From the NCBI GenBank assembly GCA_963989385.1, contig OZ022502.1, forward strand, positions 46,493,454 to 46,557,453: 64,000 nt of DNA, given 5' to 3'. This stretch comes from Ctena decussata. Its lineage: Eukaryota > Mollusca > Bivalvia > Lucinida > Lucinidae. The position numbers and the translations under genes were made by a program. The notes under the pieces are model-generated. The model saw only the letters and a program-made list of their open reading frames with translations. It ran no database searches and was not told where the DNA came from. This document shows, in pieces, positions 25,135 to 38,570 of this stretch (its first letter is position 1; every line of letters begins with the position of its first letter).

Positions 25135-25725
25135 CCCAACAAACAATAAATTCCAAATCATAAGCCGAGTCAGCAGCTATTCCCAAATAGGTGGCAACTC
25201 AGCTATCTTTATTGAATGAAATAATTTAGACCAACAGAAGGGTTACAACAGACTAAGCAAATTATATGAAACACATTTAACAACTATTTTTACCTATTTT
25301 CTATTTTTATTATAGGAGGGTTAAAATGAGAACACAATAAATTAAACAGCACCGAACATAAAACAAATGCAACCGCAACGAAAGTACCGTCTTGGGACGG
25401 TCAGTAATAACTATTGGGGGTTAAATCGGTTTTACCGGGCCCAAACCTTCACCCTCACCCTCCGCCGCGGTGCACACAATTAGTTGGTAGTTCGGTTCAT
25501 ATGGAGGTCCCCTAACTCATCAGAGAATCATCACGGTCAGCAATCAAAATCAAGAAAAGACCGTGATGAAGCAAGGATGAGGACTAGACAGCCAAAATGT
25601 GTTGAGACACCTGGAGATCCCTGGGGCGTCAGCAACACCACTGGAACACTGGAGCAAAAGAAGACCACCAGTTGAATCCCGGTGGGCCAGGAAACAGACA
25701 AACATCCTGCCCCAACCAACTAATA
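25135..25725 (+). repeat. Dispersed repeat family 'CCGCCTTGGGACGG', copy 2
   Basis: Shares with 31930-32470 the blocks 'GAGTCAGCAGCT.TTCCCAAA', 'AGGTGGCAACTCAGC', 'ACGGTCAGTAAT', 'GTTGGTAGTTCGGTTC', 'AATCATCACGGT' and 'CCCCAACCAACTAA.ATATAG'. The element is of unknown class. Its short frames are not conserved between copies. Confidence 0.6.
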
Positions 25726-26470
25726 TATAGCTTTATTTAAGGGCTATAGAGTCTGATGCAGGTTTTCTTTTGATTCAAACTGACATTGACATTAGTTGGA
25801 GGTGTGAGCGTATTACACAGATATGCTCTGCTATGTACGTTAAATTCCAACAGACAGGTTATAGTATACTACTAAAAGAATTTTGGCATCACCATTTATT
25901 TTTAAATTTAGACATAATGCTAAATCGACGTATTTCCAAGAGGTATAGAAGAATGGCATGTCTCTGCTTTGCGTAATTGTTTCTGAAACTGACGCATGTA
26001 CATGTAAGTCCCTGTAAACACCTGACAAAATTGTAGACAAAACTGAACCCCGTCGGAAAAGCAACAAGTTGCTAACTTACTAGTGGTATTGGCTCTTAAC
26101 AAACTATATGGGATTTCATCTGAACTGTGCTTTTACTCTTTAAACACCTGTATCTACCAAGACGGACAGAACCGACGATGAACTTTTTGAATTTTTAATA
26201 CCGAGACATAAAACTGTTAATCATACAAAATTACCGTGTGTTTCATTGCTACTCATGCGTCTTTACACAGATGAAATATGACTGTTTTACATTAGCTCTA
26301 AGGGAAAAAGTAAGGTGATGCAAAACTTCTTTTGAGTAGAATATGAGTGCCAATCCTTCAGGTACTGAGAGAAATATAATAAGGAAAAAAAACGAAGTTG
26401 TCAACTCAGGAATTGTATTAGTTGCTATGATGATTGACGTGCTCGGGAGCTGATACTGTGTACAAATCAT
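25726..26470. other. Unassigned sequence
   Basis: No feature recognised; only short, motif-free frames. Confidence 0.35.
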
Positions 26471-26667
26471 ATGCGCCACGACACGACAAAACCAACATTG
26501 TGGTTGTGCGCCCAGCGCAGACTCAGAGCAGCCTGGGCATCCGCCCAGTCAGATAAGAGTCATTAAACGCTTAGCAAAGAGTCTGATCGGACTGGGCGGA
26601 TGCCCAGGCTGATCTGAGTCTGCGCTTAGTGCACAACAACTTAGTTGGTTTTCTCCTGTCGCGGCTC
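26471..26667. mobile_element. Palindromic MITE family 'GAGCCGCGACACGA', copy 3
   Basis: Starts near ATGCGCCACGACACGAC and ends ...TTGGTTTTCTCCTGTCGCGGCTC. The internal palindrome 'CTGGGCATCCGCCCAG' and its inverse are preserved. Confidence 0.8.
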
Positions 26668-29440
26668 AATTATCATATTCCACTCATGACACCAAATGGG
26701 AAAAGAAAACATAAATTATATGATGATACAATATGTGAGATAGTACATGCGGGACAAACCCGCTTTTACGAGGGAAATACTACTCATACTGGCCTCAGCA
26801 ACACATCGTCGAAGACGGAAGGAGGAGAAGGGAAAACTGGACAAAAAAGATGAATTAACAAATAAAAACAACAACAACAACAAAATACGAAAACAGGAGA
26901 ATCGCCTAGGGATGATCATTGAAACAGTTGCTGCGGAAAGGGCCTTACGTTAGGCAACGATTCTTCAGGCATTTGGTTGTCTAGACCGTGTAATTCGCGT
27001 AAAGGCAGTTTAGATCATCATAAACTCTTAGTAAAATGTAGGTCAAAAAATAAAGGCTGTGATGAAACAAAAATAAGGACTCGACAGCATCTACGCTACT
27101 AGAACTTACACTGAAACATAAGTCATCAAATAATAGGCCCGCTTGAGGATATTACTAACAAACATGGCCAGGTGCCAACCAACAGAAAAAGAAAAGAAAA
27201 TACCATCATGTACGAGGTACAAACCGCTAGCGTGCAAATAAAGAGGCAAACAAGGTTGTAGGTCTTGAAAGAGGAAACAAATAGGCATACACTGGTTTTT
27301 ATCATGTTGTTTTAAGAGGAATTATTACTTTTCAAAGCAAATTTCAAAACTGTCATAAGTTTGTTCAGGTGTCAGTAAACAAACACCGAATTGTCTCTAA
27401 CAACTAGCTTGCGGCATGTATATGGAGTTTTAAATCGCAAACAATTTTTGACATGTTCCAAAGTTTTTTGCAGAATGTCTAATACTGAATAAATTCCTTG
27501 CATTAATGTCATGGTATATAGACTCTCTCACAGCCATTCATGTCTATGAACTTAGTAAAATGGGAAAAATGAAACGTAGCTGCTACAATTATCCCGTTAT
27601 CTCTTTGACTTCGAAACAATGTATTTCCTTTATTTTACTTATGTTTCGGCCTTCCTTAATATTATATCTAGTTACCATCGTTCTATTTTTTTAATGAATT
27701 CATCACAGAAAAATAATTCGTCGTGCATTGCTCTGCCTCGTTTGCTGCTACCGTACTTTTTATTAACATTATTTTCATGATTGTGATTAAGGATAAAGAT
27801 GCAATTTCTCGTTATTGAAATGATATTGAATTTTTCTAAATCACTCCCGCTGTATTTGGTGCATTTACCTGTCACAATAACATTTATAATGCATGCCTTA
27901 ATCTAATCCAGTAGCACATTTATTGGCTCTATAATTGCCTACAAATGTTTTAAAGGTCTAATAGAGCAATGGATTTAGAAACAAATTGTCAGTTTTGTTC
28001 GAAATTGGAAGCCAAAGTTAATAATTGCTTTGCTGATATAAAAATAACGGTACTTATTGGACTACCTCACAAAACCGAAGCCATTTACATCAGGAATGAT
28101 TCAGAAAAAGATTTCCATTTTAAGATTTCCATTTAATTATTAGATAACAAGACACGGCAAAAGTTTTAATTCTTTCAACTTTAAGTGGCATTAGACATTT
28201 CTTACGGTGCAAATTTAATATTCAGCTCATTTTCTGTTATAGTCCGTGATTCAAGGACGTTCGCATGTTATACTATTCCGACTTTAAGACCTTTGAATAA
28301 TCGTTCAATGCCATTTTAAACCACGTCTTTACACTTTCTACTTGTCGTGTGATATTATGTCCGATTTTCTCTGTCTTTTTTTATTTTATGTTACAATCAG
28401 TCAGACACGCATGAACGACGCCAAAGATATCTATAATGACCAACGAAACACAAGCAGAAACATAATATAGTGGACCCTCGTGACAACGACGACATAACTT
28501 GTTCCCAAACATTTTGACGTTACATTTCGAATTGTGAAATCTGATCACTAAGACGCACTATCTAAGCTTAGTGTAACGAGGCCACAGCGATGACATCAAT
28601 TGCATTGATATTGATAAGGCAAGTGTTGGATAATTATGTGACGTTTGGTTTTCAGAACCACATAAAAACATAGAAGTACTGTGTAATGCCATAAAAATTG
28701 CATTGCCATGCAGTTCTGAGACAAAGACAAGTCAGATGCATACGTTTTAAATCAGAGGTTTTGAATAAAAATTGACATCAAAAGCTACCTTCATCTAACG
28801 TTCTAGAGATTGTGTGTTATGTGTTTCTTTTGGCATATGCTGTGCTGTCACTTGAATCACGATTGCGGCTTAGGCTCGTAAGAACCGCCGTCAGCCCCTC
28901 GCGATTTGGTAGTCGCCATTCCAAATTGATACTTCACATATGTTGTATCTATGTTAATGTTTCATGTCTGCTTTCCCTTTACCTGAGATTGTTTTAGTTG
29001 TCTGTTCTTGTTCACGTAATAGGATGGTCGGGTCGGGTGACGGTGCCGGGTTACTGTCAGTGGTGAGGAGGTGATGTCCTTCTAATATGGAAAATAAAAG
29101 AACAAGGACCAGTTGTGCGTGCTCTGATAGGAAACTGGAAGGCGGAAGAGATGTTTCCAGATAGACTTAACGAATTCACAGCCTTGTTTGAGTAATCTCT
29201 GTTTGTAGATACTTAAAGCCTAACGCCCGGACCCCCACCATACCCCGTTTTTCCGTGCCTTGGCCGATACATGTATGAGGGTGTGTCCTGACGAGTCCAG
29301 ATGATATTACAATAATATATAGTTCTTTTAGTACGGGGTCTCGAGATTTTAACGTTGCCAACAACAGTATTAGAGTTCGAGGAACGGAGATATCTGGTGG
29401 CTACAAGATAATGTTTTGATCCCTCAGTATAATATAAACC
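26668..29440. other. Unassigned sequence
   Basis: About 2.8 kb with an AAC microsatellite near 26867-26882 and no recognised gene. The short frames are unsupported. Confidence 0.35.
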
Positions 29441-29661
29441 ACGATGCGACAAAACCTAAAAAGGTGGCATGTGGCATAGGAAAGACTCAGATCAGTCAAG
29501 AAGGCATCAGAGTCTTTTCTGTCAGCATGGAGGTATCTAGATTCTTAGCTACCGTTCAAGCATACAACAAATACTCTGTTCAGACTGAGCGAATACTTCG
29601 GTGGATCTAAGTCTTCATCGGGCGCACAGGCCACTTTGTTGGTTTTGTCGTGTTGCGACTC
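29441..29661. mobile_element. Palindromic MITE family 'GAGCCGCGACACGA', copy 4
   Basis: Diverged left end ACGATGCGACAAAACCTAAA with AAGGTGGC; right end CACTTTGTTGGTTTTGTCGTGTTGCGACTC. The middle has lost much of its internal symmetry. Confidence 0.65.
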
Positions 29662-31645
29662 AAGACTGAAGACGTAGAATATGCATGTGTACTCCGGGGT
29701 TCCGTAGTTTTGCGACTTTATCGCTCCTATATGTTCCAAGGTCACGTGGCGTGAAGAAACACAAGAGAGGTGTATTACGGTGAGTTACTCGCATACAACA
29801 AGTCTCAACGTCTAAACAAAAACTTATATGCAAAATGATAGCATTATACGTGGCATGCAAGATGTGTGGCAGTGTAAACCCATATTATTCTAAACGGATA
29901 CTGTATACTGCCAGTTGAAGTGCCAGTTAGCTGTTGTTTATTACCCATGTAGGGCACGAAATGATAGACAAGCAGAGTAATTTATTTAGTTCTTACTTTT
30001 TCAGTTCCTTTTTGCTTGACTACTAAGTATCTTCTTGTGTTGCCCGATGCAAGCATGATCTGGATTCTTTATTCATAGATTATTGCTTTGCGTCCGTCCT
30101 GAATCTCGATACTTCAGGATTATTTCATAGGCATCATTATTACTCCATCGGCAAAATTTTAGATGAGGAAGAGTGACTAAACAGGTGCGTTCTGTTCCAA
30201 CCGAAAACTTTACATTTAGGCCTGCGTTTCAAATCCGACATTTCCAATATTTAAGCGTTGTTTTCGTCGACGTCCGACTATAGCATCTGCTAGTCTAGAA
30301 GAGACAGTTTAAAAAGCATAGACACCTGAGCTGATTGTTCATTTTGAAATTCGAATACTTTTCTCGAGGTGCTCATGCCTTCTTAGTCATGCGTGTCAGA
30401 ATAAATGCAGGAGCAGTTGCTGTAACAGTGGAGTTTGTTTTCTCTGCTACGTTTGTTTCTAACAACCATAAACACCAGAAAGTCGGAGACATATTGATCT
30501 TTTGATTTTGATTAAATTGTAGTTTAGATGGAATGAGAAGACGCTTTATTGATAATATCCGTTTCGAACTGAATCAGGGCTTATGCAACAAACATTCCAG
30601 AGTTCTTAATACGCAAGAGAGCTGAAAAATAAGATTCCAGATAGAAAAAATAGATACTAAATCCCACACCAAGGCCTTTGTAATCGTTTCAATTTATACG
30701 CTTGTACATTTAATTTTGCAATGCAGAAAGAGAAACTTGCTGCAAAAGGCGACCGCATACTTTGATTCTAGAGGTCTGCAGCTGGTGTTGTGCCATAAGT
30801 GTTTGCTGCTACGATAATATTTATAGCCTTTGGCATTCAAAGAGCTTACTCAAAAGGATGCTGATCAAAACTATGTAAATGAGAAGGCTGATTAGTCTTA
30901 TATGATTGCACATGGCGCCGAATACTTCAGCATTTGATTATTGCAGGTCTTATTGCATGTTTAACTGAGTAAACCAAAACCTCTTAACATTTTTCTCGCA
31001 ATTAATGGAAATCGAAAAGCATATCTCGACCGTAACTGATTTGGATTTTATAGGTCTCAATAATACAATATTTAATTAAAATTAAAAAAAATAAATAACA
31101 ATAAAAATAAAATATATTAAACGCGATGTTTTCCATGTGTTAGTTATCGACTTTTTTGATTCAGCTTTTTTATGACTTCGTCGCTCTTGGCTTCCTGTTT
31201 CTTATTATTTTTTCTTCTTTATCGTTTTCTATATCAACACGTGCTGTTCATATTTTCCCTTTCTTTGTGTTCTTTTTGACTCCACATCTTCTTGTCATTA
31301 CTATTATTACTATTATCATTTATAATCATTTAATTAAGAAGTCGTCTTGGTTCACTTATTTTCCTCAAAATTTTATAAAGTTTGCAAATGTGTGTTTCTT
31401 CAATTTGACAAGTTGATAAATTCGTATAATCGAGACACGGATCTAGGTCAAAACTAACTCTTATAATGCCTTACGGCAAATTATGTTTGGTATACATAAT
31501 TTCAACTGCAAAGTATTTCCCTTTTCAAAGGAAGGTGATAGGAAACTTATAGAAGCATGGTGTGAGGAATTACCCAAGGCAATGAATAAATATTGCACAA
31601 AATCCTGTGTCAACAGAATCGTTATTTCCATAAATCGTTTTGCAC
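29662..31645. other. Unassigned sequence
   Basis: No gene recognised. An A/T-rich low-complexity block lies near 31075-31125. Confidence 0.35.
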
Positions 31646-31647
31646 TT

Positions 31648-31740
31648 AAACGGGATTCTATTGCACACAGCTTTTCCAATTCACCCTCCGTCGTCCTGAT
31701 TTGACTGAAATACTATTGAATATGACGTGAAATCGCAGTC
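31648..31740 (+). repeat. SINE body fragment
   Basis: Matches the non-tRNA part of the SINE at 48194-48370: 'TCTATTGCACACAGC', 'CCGTCGTCCTGAT', 'TGAAATACT' and 'AAATCGC'. The tRNA-like head is absent, so it is 5' truncated. Confidence 0.6.
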
Positions 31741-31929
31741 ATCTAGATCTATTCATCTGTTACGGTCAAATGACCAGACAATTATTTTTATGCTATGACT
31801 TGAAATAAGTTTTGTTTGGTCGATTATTTTAATTGCCAATTATCGAAGTAAAAAGTATGCAAAGACCAGGAACTGAAACAATCAAAATCCAAATCCAGCC
31901 CTCAAACCATAGTTGGAAACAACTAAGTT

Positions 31930-32470
31930 TACAAATAATCAAGATACAGAGAACATATGGCCAACCGAGTGAGCAGCTTGTTCCCAAAAGGTGGCCACTC
32001 AGCAACCCAAACCGAACCAAAAATAATAATAACATACATAAGGTAAAACATCACAGAAACTTTGACACCAAAAACAGGCAACAAAGAACCACAACAGAAC
32101 TACCGCCTTGGAACGGTCAGTAATGAATTACTGGGGGGCTTAAATCGATTTTACAGGCCCAACCTCACCCTCAGTTTCTGAATGGTACAAAACATTTAGT
32201 TGGTAGTTCGGTTCGCATGATAACCCTCTAACTCGTCAATGAATCATCACGGTAAACACATAAATCAAATTTCAACACCATGAAGAAGCAAAGACGAGGA
32301 CTCAACAGATACAACGGGCCGCCTGCCAAACGACCCCACTGGAAATCTGAAGCAAAAGAAGGTCACCAGTTGAGCCCCGGTGGACCAAGCAACAGACAAA
32401 AAGGCTCCGGTCCCAACCAACTAAAATATATAGCTTTAGGTCGGGGCCATCATAGAGTCTGACGACCGAT
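31930..32470 (+). repeat. Dispersed repeat family 'CCGCCTTGGGACGG', copy 3
   Basis: Collinear with 25135-25725 (markers 'GAGCAGCTTGTTCCCAAAA', 'CCGCCTTGGAACGGTCAGTA', 'GTTGGTAGTTCGGTTC', 'CCCAACCAACTAAAATATA'). An unrelated-looking AAT-rich stretch lies near 32020. Class unknown. Confidence 0.6.
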
Positions 32471-32710
32471 CCCCCGGTGTGTCTTCACTTTATCACGAAG
32501 AATTCGGTGTAAGGATCAAACGACCTGCATTTCCCGGTAACGTCACTAAAATAGAACTAATTTGAAAGTGTCTTCAGTCATATAGCTTCCCATTACCTAA
32601 CTATATTGCGAACAATAAAAACATCCTGAAGAGTACACAGGCTTTTTAATAAATGTGTATGGCTACGACCTCATGATATTCCGCAATTTGTTATAAAGTG
32701 TAACAACATA

Positions 32711-33295
32711 TACTCAAAAAAAATATTAAAGGGTCAAACTTTTACCCTGAGATTTCTGGAACATTTCAAACATTTGGTAAAATAAATTATTTCTACCTTC
32801 CATTTTAATCATTTTACAAGTTTTATACACATGAAGCTTGAACTTATAGCCTTTGTCTTGACCAAGGTCAAGCTTTAAGTCAAACTACCCCTAAAATGAA
32901 AGTTGTTTGAATTCCCATAGAGAATTGATAGTGTGTCAGTTTGGTCGGGAATAACTTCTAAAATTGCTGAGTTTTAAACTTCTTATAGCTTGCTGACCTT
33001 AAAAATGATTAAACTTGATGACTATTGAGGAATTTTTAAAAAAATTCATGAATTGGCGAAATCGAAAATTTTGGTGAATTTGTTCCCTATGGACTTAAAA
33101 AAACTCTGATTTTGAGGGTAGTGTGAATTGAAGTCTGGACTTGGTCAAGATAGAGGCTATATTTCCAAACTTCATGTGTAGAGAACTTGTAAAATGAATG
33201 AAATGGAAGCTGGAAATGATTTATTTTACCAAATGTTTGAAATGTTCCAGAAATCGCGGGGTAAAAGTTTGACCCTTTAATATTTTTTTCGAGTA
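32711..33295. mobile_element. 585-bp MITE with long TIRs and TA duplication
   Basis: TACTCAAAAAAAATATTAAA (32711) followed by GGGTCAAACTTTTACCC pairs with the inverse end at 33295. The similarity runs about 230 bp into each arm, so nearly the whole element is one inverted repeat. TA dinucleotides flank it at 32709-32710 and 33296-33297, as expected for Tc1/mariner-type insertion. It does not code. Confidence 0.75.
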
Positions 33296-33805
33296 TATTA
33301 TTATATGACTTCCAGTTTGCTTCCCTGACTGATGACATCCTCCAAAAAGTGGTCTACTCCGATATATAGGAATATGCCCCTATCATGCTATTTAGAACGT
33401 AGACAAGCATGTAAATAGCAGAGCTGCTTTCTTTCTAAAAGTATAATCCATTCACCTTTGAGTTAACTGACTTCAGTAAAGTCTTAGACTCAAAATAGCC
33501 TATTCAGTCAAATTGGTAAAACGTCCTCATTCGACAAACATCGCGAGCTACCGTAAATTCAAATGCAGGCAAATCGGTAAATATCGCATAACATCGTACG
33601 TCGTCGACAATATCGTACTTTATCGTTGCCAACATCGTTCAATACTTGTGAGGCGTTTAAAACGCAGTTGACAGCGGTCGAACTAGATGTTTGGGGTTGT
33701 TCAGCAATATCTAATGATTGACCTAATTTTCGATAATGGACTGAAACCGAATCTACTACCAATTGTTATATTTCCTCGCTACGACTTTGTTTGCATGCAA
33801 CAACT

Positions 33806-33912
33806 GACATGTCAGTTGGTAGAGGTCCTTGCGCGGTTTGCAAGAAGCCCAGACGTCGAATCCCAGCACAGTTTGAAAGAAGTCCTGAGTTCGAATCCCG
33901 ATCAGGCTACAA
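33806..33912 (+). repeat. tRNA-like SINE fragment
   Basis: Box-A-like TCAGTTGGTAGAGG and two box-B-like motifs, ACGTCGAATCCC and GAGTTCGAATCCC, about 45 bp apart. The duplicated box B suggests an internal duplication or two overlapping SINE pieces. It cannot fold as a complete tRNA. Confidence 0.45.
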
Positions 33913-34014
33913 TTATGCTATAGCGTACAGTTTACATTAACCCTGTTCGGCTAAAGATTGGTATATAACCCATGGGTTTGTTAACGGATTGACTTATCAC
34001 CTGATTTTCAAGTA

Positions 34015-34250
34015 CAGTTGATTCTTAAAGTCTTAGAGTAGTTATCTCAAACACTGATATCTCAAAGTACCATTTTATATCAACGAATATAATTTTGACA
34101 TATTTCCTATTTCTTATATATTTCAACTGCCGTTATCTGAAGCTACTGATAATCTTAAAGAAAATTTTCTGGGACCAGAACGTATACTTTCAGAAATCAG
34201 TAGCTTGAGATGACCTGGGATTTTGAGATACTGAGAGTTGAGGGTCAAGT
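34015..34250. repeat. Decayed inverted repeat with 'TATCTCAAA' ends
   Basis: Left 'AGAGTAGTTATCTCAAACACT' and right 'TTTTGAGATACTGAGAGTT' are inverse and imperfect. The segment around 'AAATTTTCTGG.ACCAGAA' is shared with about 14480-14545. Probably an old MITE. Confidence 0.4.
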
Positions 34251-36737
34251 CTGACTGCCACACAGGGTAGGGAAATACTACTTAGAAATATTATTTGTTT
34301 GGATGCATGGACGTAATATACACAGATGCTTGCTGCTCCGATCAACCAACCTTTCATCTGAGTGTAGTCCAGTTTACATTATCAAATTCGAAAACAAATA
34401 AGAATTCAAACATTAAACGGTGTCAATAATCACCATTATTAACATATGTATAGTCGATTAGTTATCTAGGCTAAACAAAATGCACCCTTATTACTTTTAA
34501 ATAAAGACGGCATTATATGAAACCATAGATGATAAATGATGCAATAAATGTGAGACCGCAAAAGCAATATTTATCGGTTGTTTTTTTTCTATTCTTCTTT
34601 TTTTTCTTTCTTTTTTGTTTCTCCTTTCTTTTCTTTTCTGTACTTTGGTTTTAATTAAAAGCTATTTACTTCAATCGCTCTTTCACAAGTTTATGCAATA
34701 TCAGGTTCTCTTATTATTATTCTAAATAGATGTCTTGAAACAGCAAGGTGCAAACGTCAAAATATGTTATATTTGAAGTAAATCTGAGTCATCGGGACAA
34801 GATTAACGATATATTTTCTTCTGATTTACCTGCAAACTTCCTTTGCGTTTTATACGTAAGATGTATGTGTATACCATCATGTTTTTGTACATTTTTTCAA
34901 GGGCCAACAACTTTCTTATTTTCTGTTCGCTTCCCTGTAGAAAATAGCCCTTCCTAAATAAGGTAAACTCTCAAGAAAAAAGACTTGCACCTAGAGTAAC
35001 AAATTATTTCCTTCAAGAGTGTACTTACATTGAGATTGAAGGTAAACAATGGCAGAGTTACTTCCCCTGAAAATGTACCTATTCCCTGAAAAAGTGAATT
35101 TTATCAGTCTGAAATGTCTTCGAGTTTCAGATATACTCACGCGTTTCTCACGGTAAAACCTGCCGGGGACACTTGACCTATATACGATGATTACATGTAG
35201 CTGCACTTTACAGAAAAAATACAATCTAGGTTTATTACTATAATAGTTGTTTTGTCTTTTTCATGCAGTTAATCATACAATCAGAAATAAATCGTTTCCT
35301 TAGTGTTTGAATCCCTATTTATTGCCCTTTTCGTATGGGACTGCTCTTATAAAATGTTACATGTGCCTCCCTCTGAGCAGGGAATCAAGATTCGCAATGA
35401 CTTTTCTACAGCACTCATCAAGCTTGACCCTTTGCCAAACAGATATTGAAATTATGCTGATCGATTATTAGTTTATATTTGTAATGGGAAAATGACCTGC
35501 ATGTTTGTACGAGAAAAAAGCTAGACTTCGACCACGATTGAGCCGCAGCACTTACAAAGAACCTATATAGACATTCTGGCGACTTCTGGATATCCATCGT
35601 GTGATGGCTAACAAATCATGTTCAATGAAATGAAAGTATAGTTAACCATATTTACATGTACATAATATTTACAAGATGGCTCCACAGGATCAAAGTATGA
35701 AGTATTACTGAGAAACAAAACATCAATGCGTCCTAACGCGATGGATGATCATGAATTTCCTGATACAAATGGGTTACACATAATTACGGACCGTTCCAAA
35801 CATCAATATTATGCGACAGTAGGTCTTATGTTACACCGTCAGCGGTTTTGTAAAGCGAACTAAAATGTGGACATATCAGTTCACCTAAATTCAATCAATA
35901 TAGGCCTGATCTCCGATATTTGACTTTGGCCGAACTCACTTTGTATGGGGTACTACGTATTATGGCAGCTTTATGTCAAATGCGATCTAAGACCCAAAGA
36001 AAAGATATATTAGTTAGAATGAGCTAAAAGTTCAAACGTTATTGGAAATTAAACTTGTGCAAAAGGAAGGGAATCTCAGAATCACATTCAATGTCATGCT
36101 GATTTACCTTTAAAGAAATCTAATGATTTTAATGCAATTCGTTTTATTTACAGGCTATACTAAGAGTTCACCAGGGTGCTTATCGTGCTGACGGAAGAGT
36201 CCAACATTTCCATCTTGCAAGTTTCTGCAAGTAAGACAATTCTGTATTTTATAGATTAATTGTAAGTAATGTTGTACGTGTTTGCAAAACTAGTCTGCAT
36301 CATACCGATAACAACCTCGGCCAAATCAGACAAATTTGGCCAATACAGATAAAATCGGTCATTTCATTTACATTCCGGTTAATTTCCCACTCAGAAAAAG
36401 CAAAGAAGGCGGGCATGCTTTTCGCTTTCACTTTTGCTTTCATCTATACGGAAAGGATTTGATAAACGTCCATTTGTTTTGCTGACAGTTGATCGTTTCA
36501 GTTGTGACATTATGTAATATTTTACAATCAAGTGCTTGAAAGGTATCAAGATTGACATCAGAAGAAGAGCGATATACATGCGATTACGCTTTTCAGGAAT
36601 CGATCTTTTGTATGGTCAACGTTTTCCTACACCATACCCTTTTTGTCGTTATCATACTGTTTTATTATTAACATATCGTCCACGCTAGGCCAAATTATCA
36701 GTCTAGTCGACACTGACGGTGTGGACTTAAGAGAGTA
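34251..36737. other. Unassigned sequence with one exon-like segment
   Basis: Pyrimidine-rich tract near 34578-34640. At 36154-36230 a 77-bp segment is bounded by TTTATTTACAG before it and GTAAGA after it, matching splice-site consensus, and is open in one frame (25 codons). With no neighbouring exon it is only a candidate. Confidence 0.25.
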
Positions 36738-37493
36738 TAATCACTGTCTGGATCGTGATCCGGAACATCCTTTTTAGGAAACGGAACAGCCCTTTAAATA
36801 GGGCGGACCGGTTTACACACGCTATGTTGATGCTTCGTTTTAAGGAATTGTATCGTATGCATCAGTCAATCTAGCCATATCAGCAAACGAAGAATGTATT
36901 TCTCCATATCAAACAGGCAGTTATGTGGCGAAATCCGTTGTCATTTTCGTATATATTTGCGAGATGTTCCATTAACATTTTCCTGCACACAGACACATAA
37001 TTTATGTTGAACTAGCGAGTATGTTCCGGTTACAAATGCAAATTACACGGCAAATAAAAACGAATAATTCCCCAAAACCAGCCAAGAGATTTAAACATAG
37101 TTTTCTGGGTCAGAGACAGAATTGAATTGGGCATCGTATTTTATATAAAATACAAAAATATATGAACAATGTTTCACAGGAAAGACAAGAAAATATTTGG
37201 GTCACCACTAAACACTGAAACTGCACAATAACAGACTTAAAATATGCCAATACTAAGCGAGTGTGTATACTTTGTACTACATCAGTGCTTGTTTTATATG
37301 TACATGTAGAAATGTATTCCTCGATCGCTCATATGGCTCGTTTGAATGATTCATACGATATAGACAGTCATGTAGTCAGAAAACTCGATAAAACTAAGCA
37401 CCTACCTAACGTGTGTAAACCGGTCCGCCATCTTTGGTGGTCTGTTCCGTTTCCTAAAAAAAGATGTTCAGCATCACGATCCAGACTGTGATA
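36738..37493. mobile_element. ~756-bp MITE with ~85-bp TIRs
   Basis: Left arm 36738-36828 and inverse right arm 37403-37493 share GTCTGGATCGTGAT, GAACATC, TTTAGGAAACGGAACAG and GCGGACCGGTTTACACACG. A 76-codon open frame reads across the right arm, but there is no transposase motif. The duplication at the ends is unclear. Confidence 0.7.
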
Positions 37494-38039
37494 ATGGTTT
37501 CTCGAGGTCGGCTGCTTCTCTGGCTGCTTCTCTGGCGATTTTGTGTACTGTCTGTAAAGCGTACACTGCCGTCGAGTGAGGTTGTAAATTGGCTATATTA
37601 GCCAATGAAATTGTCTGACGACACCTACTTTTGAAACTTTAGCTTTCATGTAGTCCAAACTTTTGTATGTGGTTTCGATATATCCTGTAAAGAGACTTTA
37701 ATAAGAACATGAGGAACACATGCTAAAGTTTGACCGATACGGTCGAACACTTTCATATGCGTGATTATACATAATTATGTATGAAAATAAATATTTTAGA
37801 ATATGTATTGTTGTACGTTATATGTATGTTGAATTATTCAAAGGGCAAATGTGGTATCCCTCTCACTATATATTAACATCGGATTCGTTTATTTTATTTA
37901 TTCATTTATTTATTTATCTGATTGTTTATCTATTTTTTATTTTATTATATTTATTGTTTTCCTTTTCCTTTTCTGGTTTTTTTTCTCTGAAGATTTGGAC
38001 GTTGTAACATACAATAAATAAATAAAACAATAAGCAAAT

Positions 38040-38570
38040 CCGAGGTATTTACGGTCAGTCAAGTCTAAGAAGGCTGAAGAGATTTTGTAGGAACAACAAC
38101 ATATCTCTTGAGTCAACGGTATAACTGATGCTCTTCTTAGTCATATCCATATGTCTGTATGCCTGTTGATCTTGAGTTGGTGTTAGAGAAAAAAAGAACG
38201 CGAGCCTTTGAGCTGAGATGCTAAGTACGGCTATTTAACATCTCATACTAGAACCACGTAGTTAATAAGGATCCTCGCAGAAATATCCAAGCGGCCATTT
38301 GGGAATATCACGAACACCTGACCATGGTCAAGGAAAGGACACTATGGTGGCTCGGTCACATCTCGAGATCGTCTGGCCTAGAAGGGCACGGTGAAAGAAA
38401 ACAGGTGAAGACGTAGACCGAAAAAGAGGTAGCAACACGATGTTGAAAAAGTTGACGAGGATAGACTTTGCAAGCTCAATTTGGGCAGCTGAAAACAGCA
38501 CTGGTTTCTTGCAAAATCATTTGTGGTGCCCCAGCAACCCTGCAAATATAAAGGGTAGAATATTATTTAA
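38040..38570 (+). pseudogene. Decayed LINE reverse-transcriptase C-terminal fragment
   Basis: Conceptual translation in shifting frames shows the post-RT landmarks of a family common in invertebrates: ERAFELRC near 38190, then QKYPSGHWEY, LTMVKERTLWWLGHISRSSG near 38320-38370, then LTRIDFASSIWAAEN near 38450-38500. The WxGHxxRSSG box and the DFASSxxAAE block make the assignment fairly safe. Frame changes and stops (for example near 38240 and 38415) show it is dead. The RT catalytic region is absent. A second fragment of the same family lies on the minus strand at 58790-59115. Confidence 0.65.
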
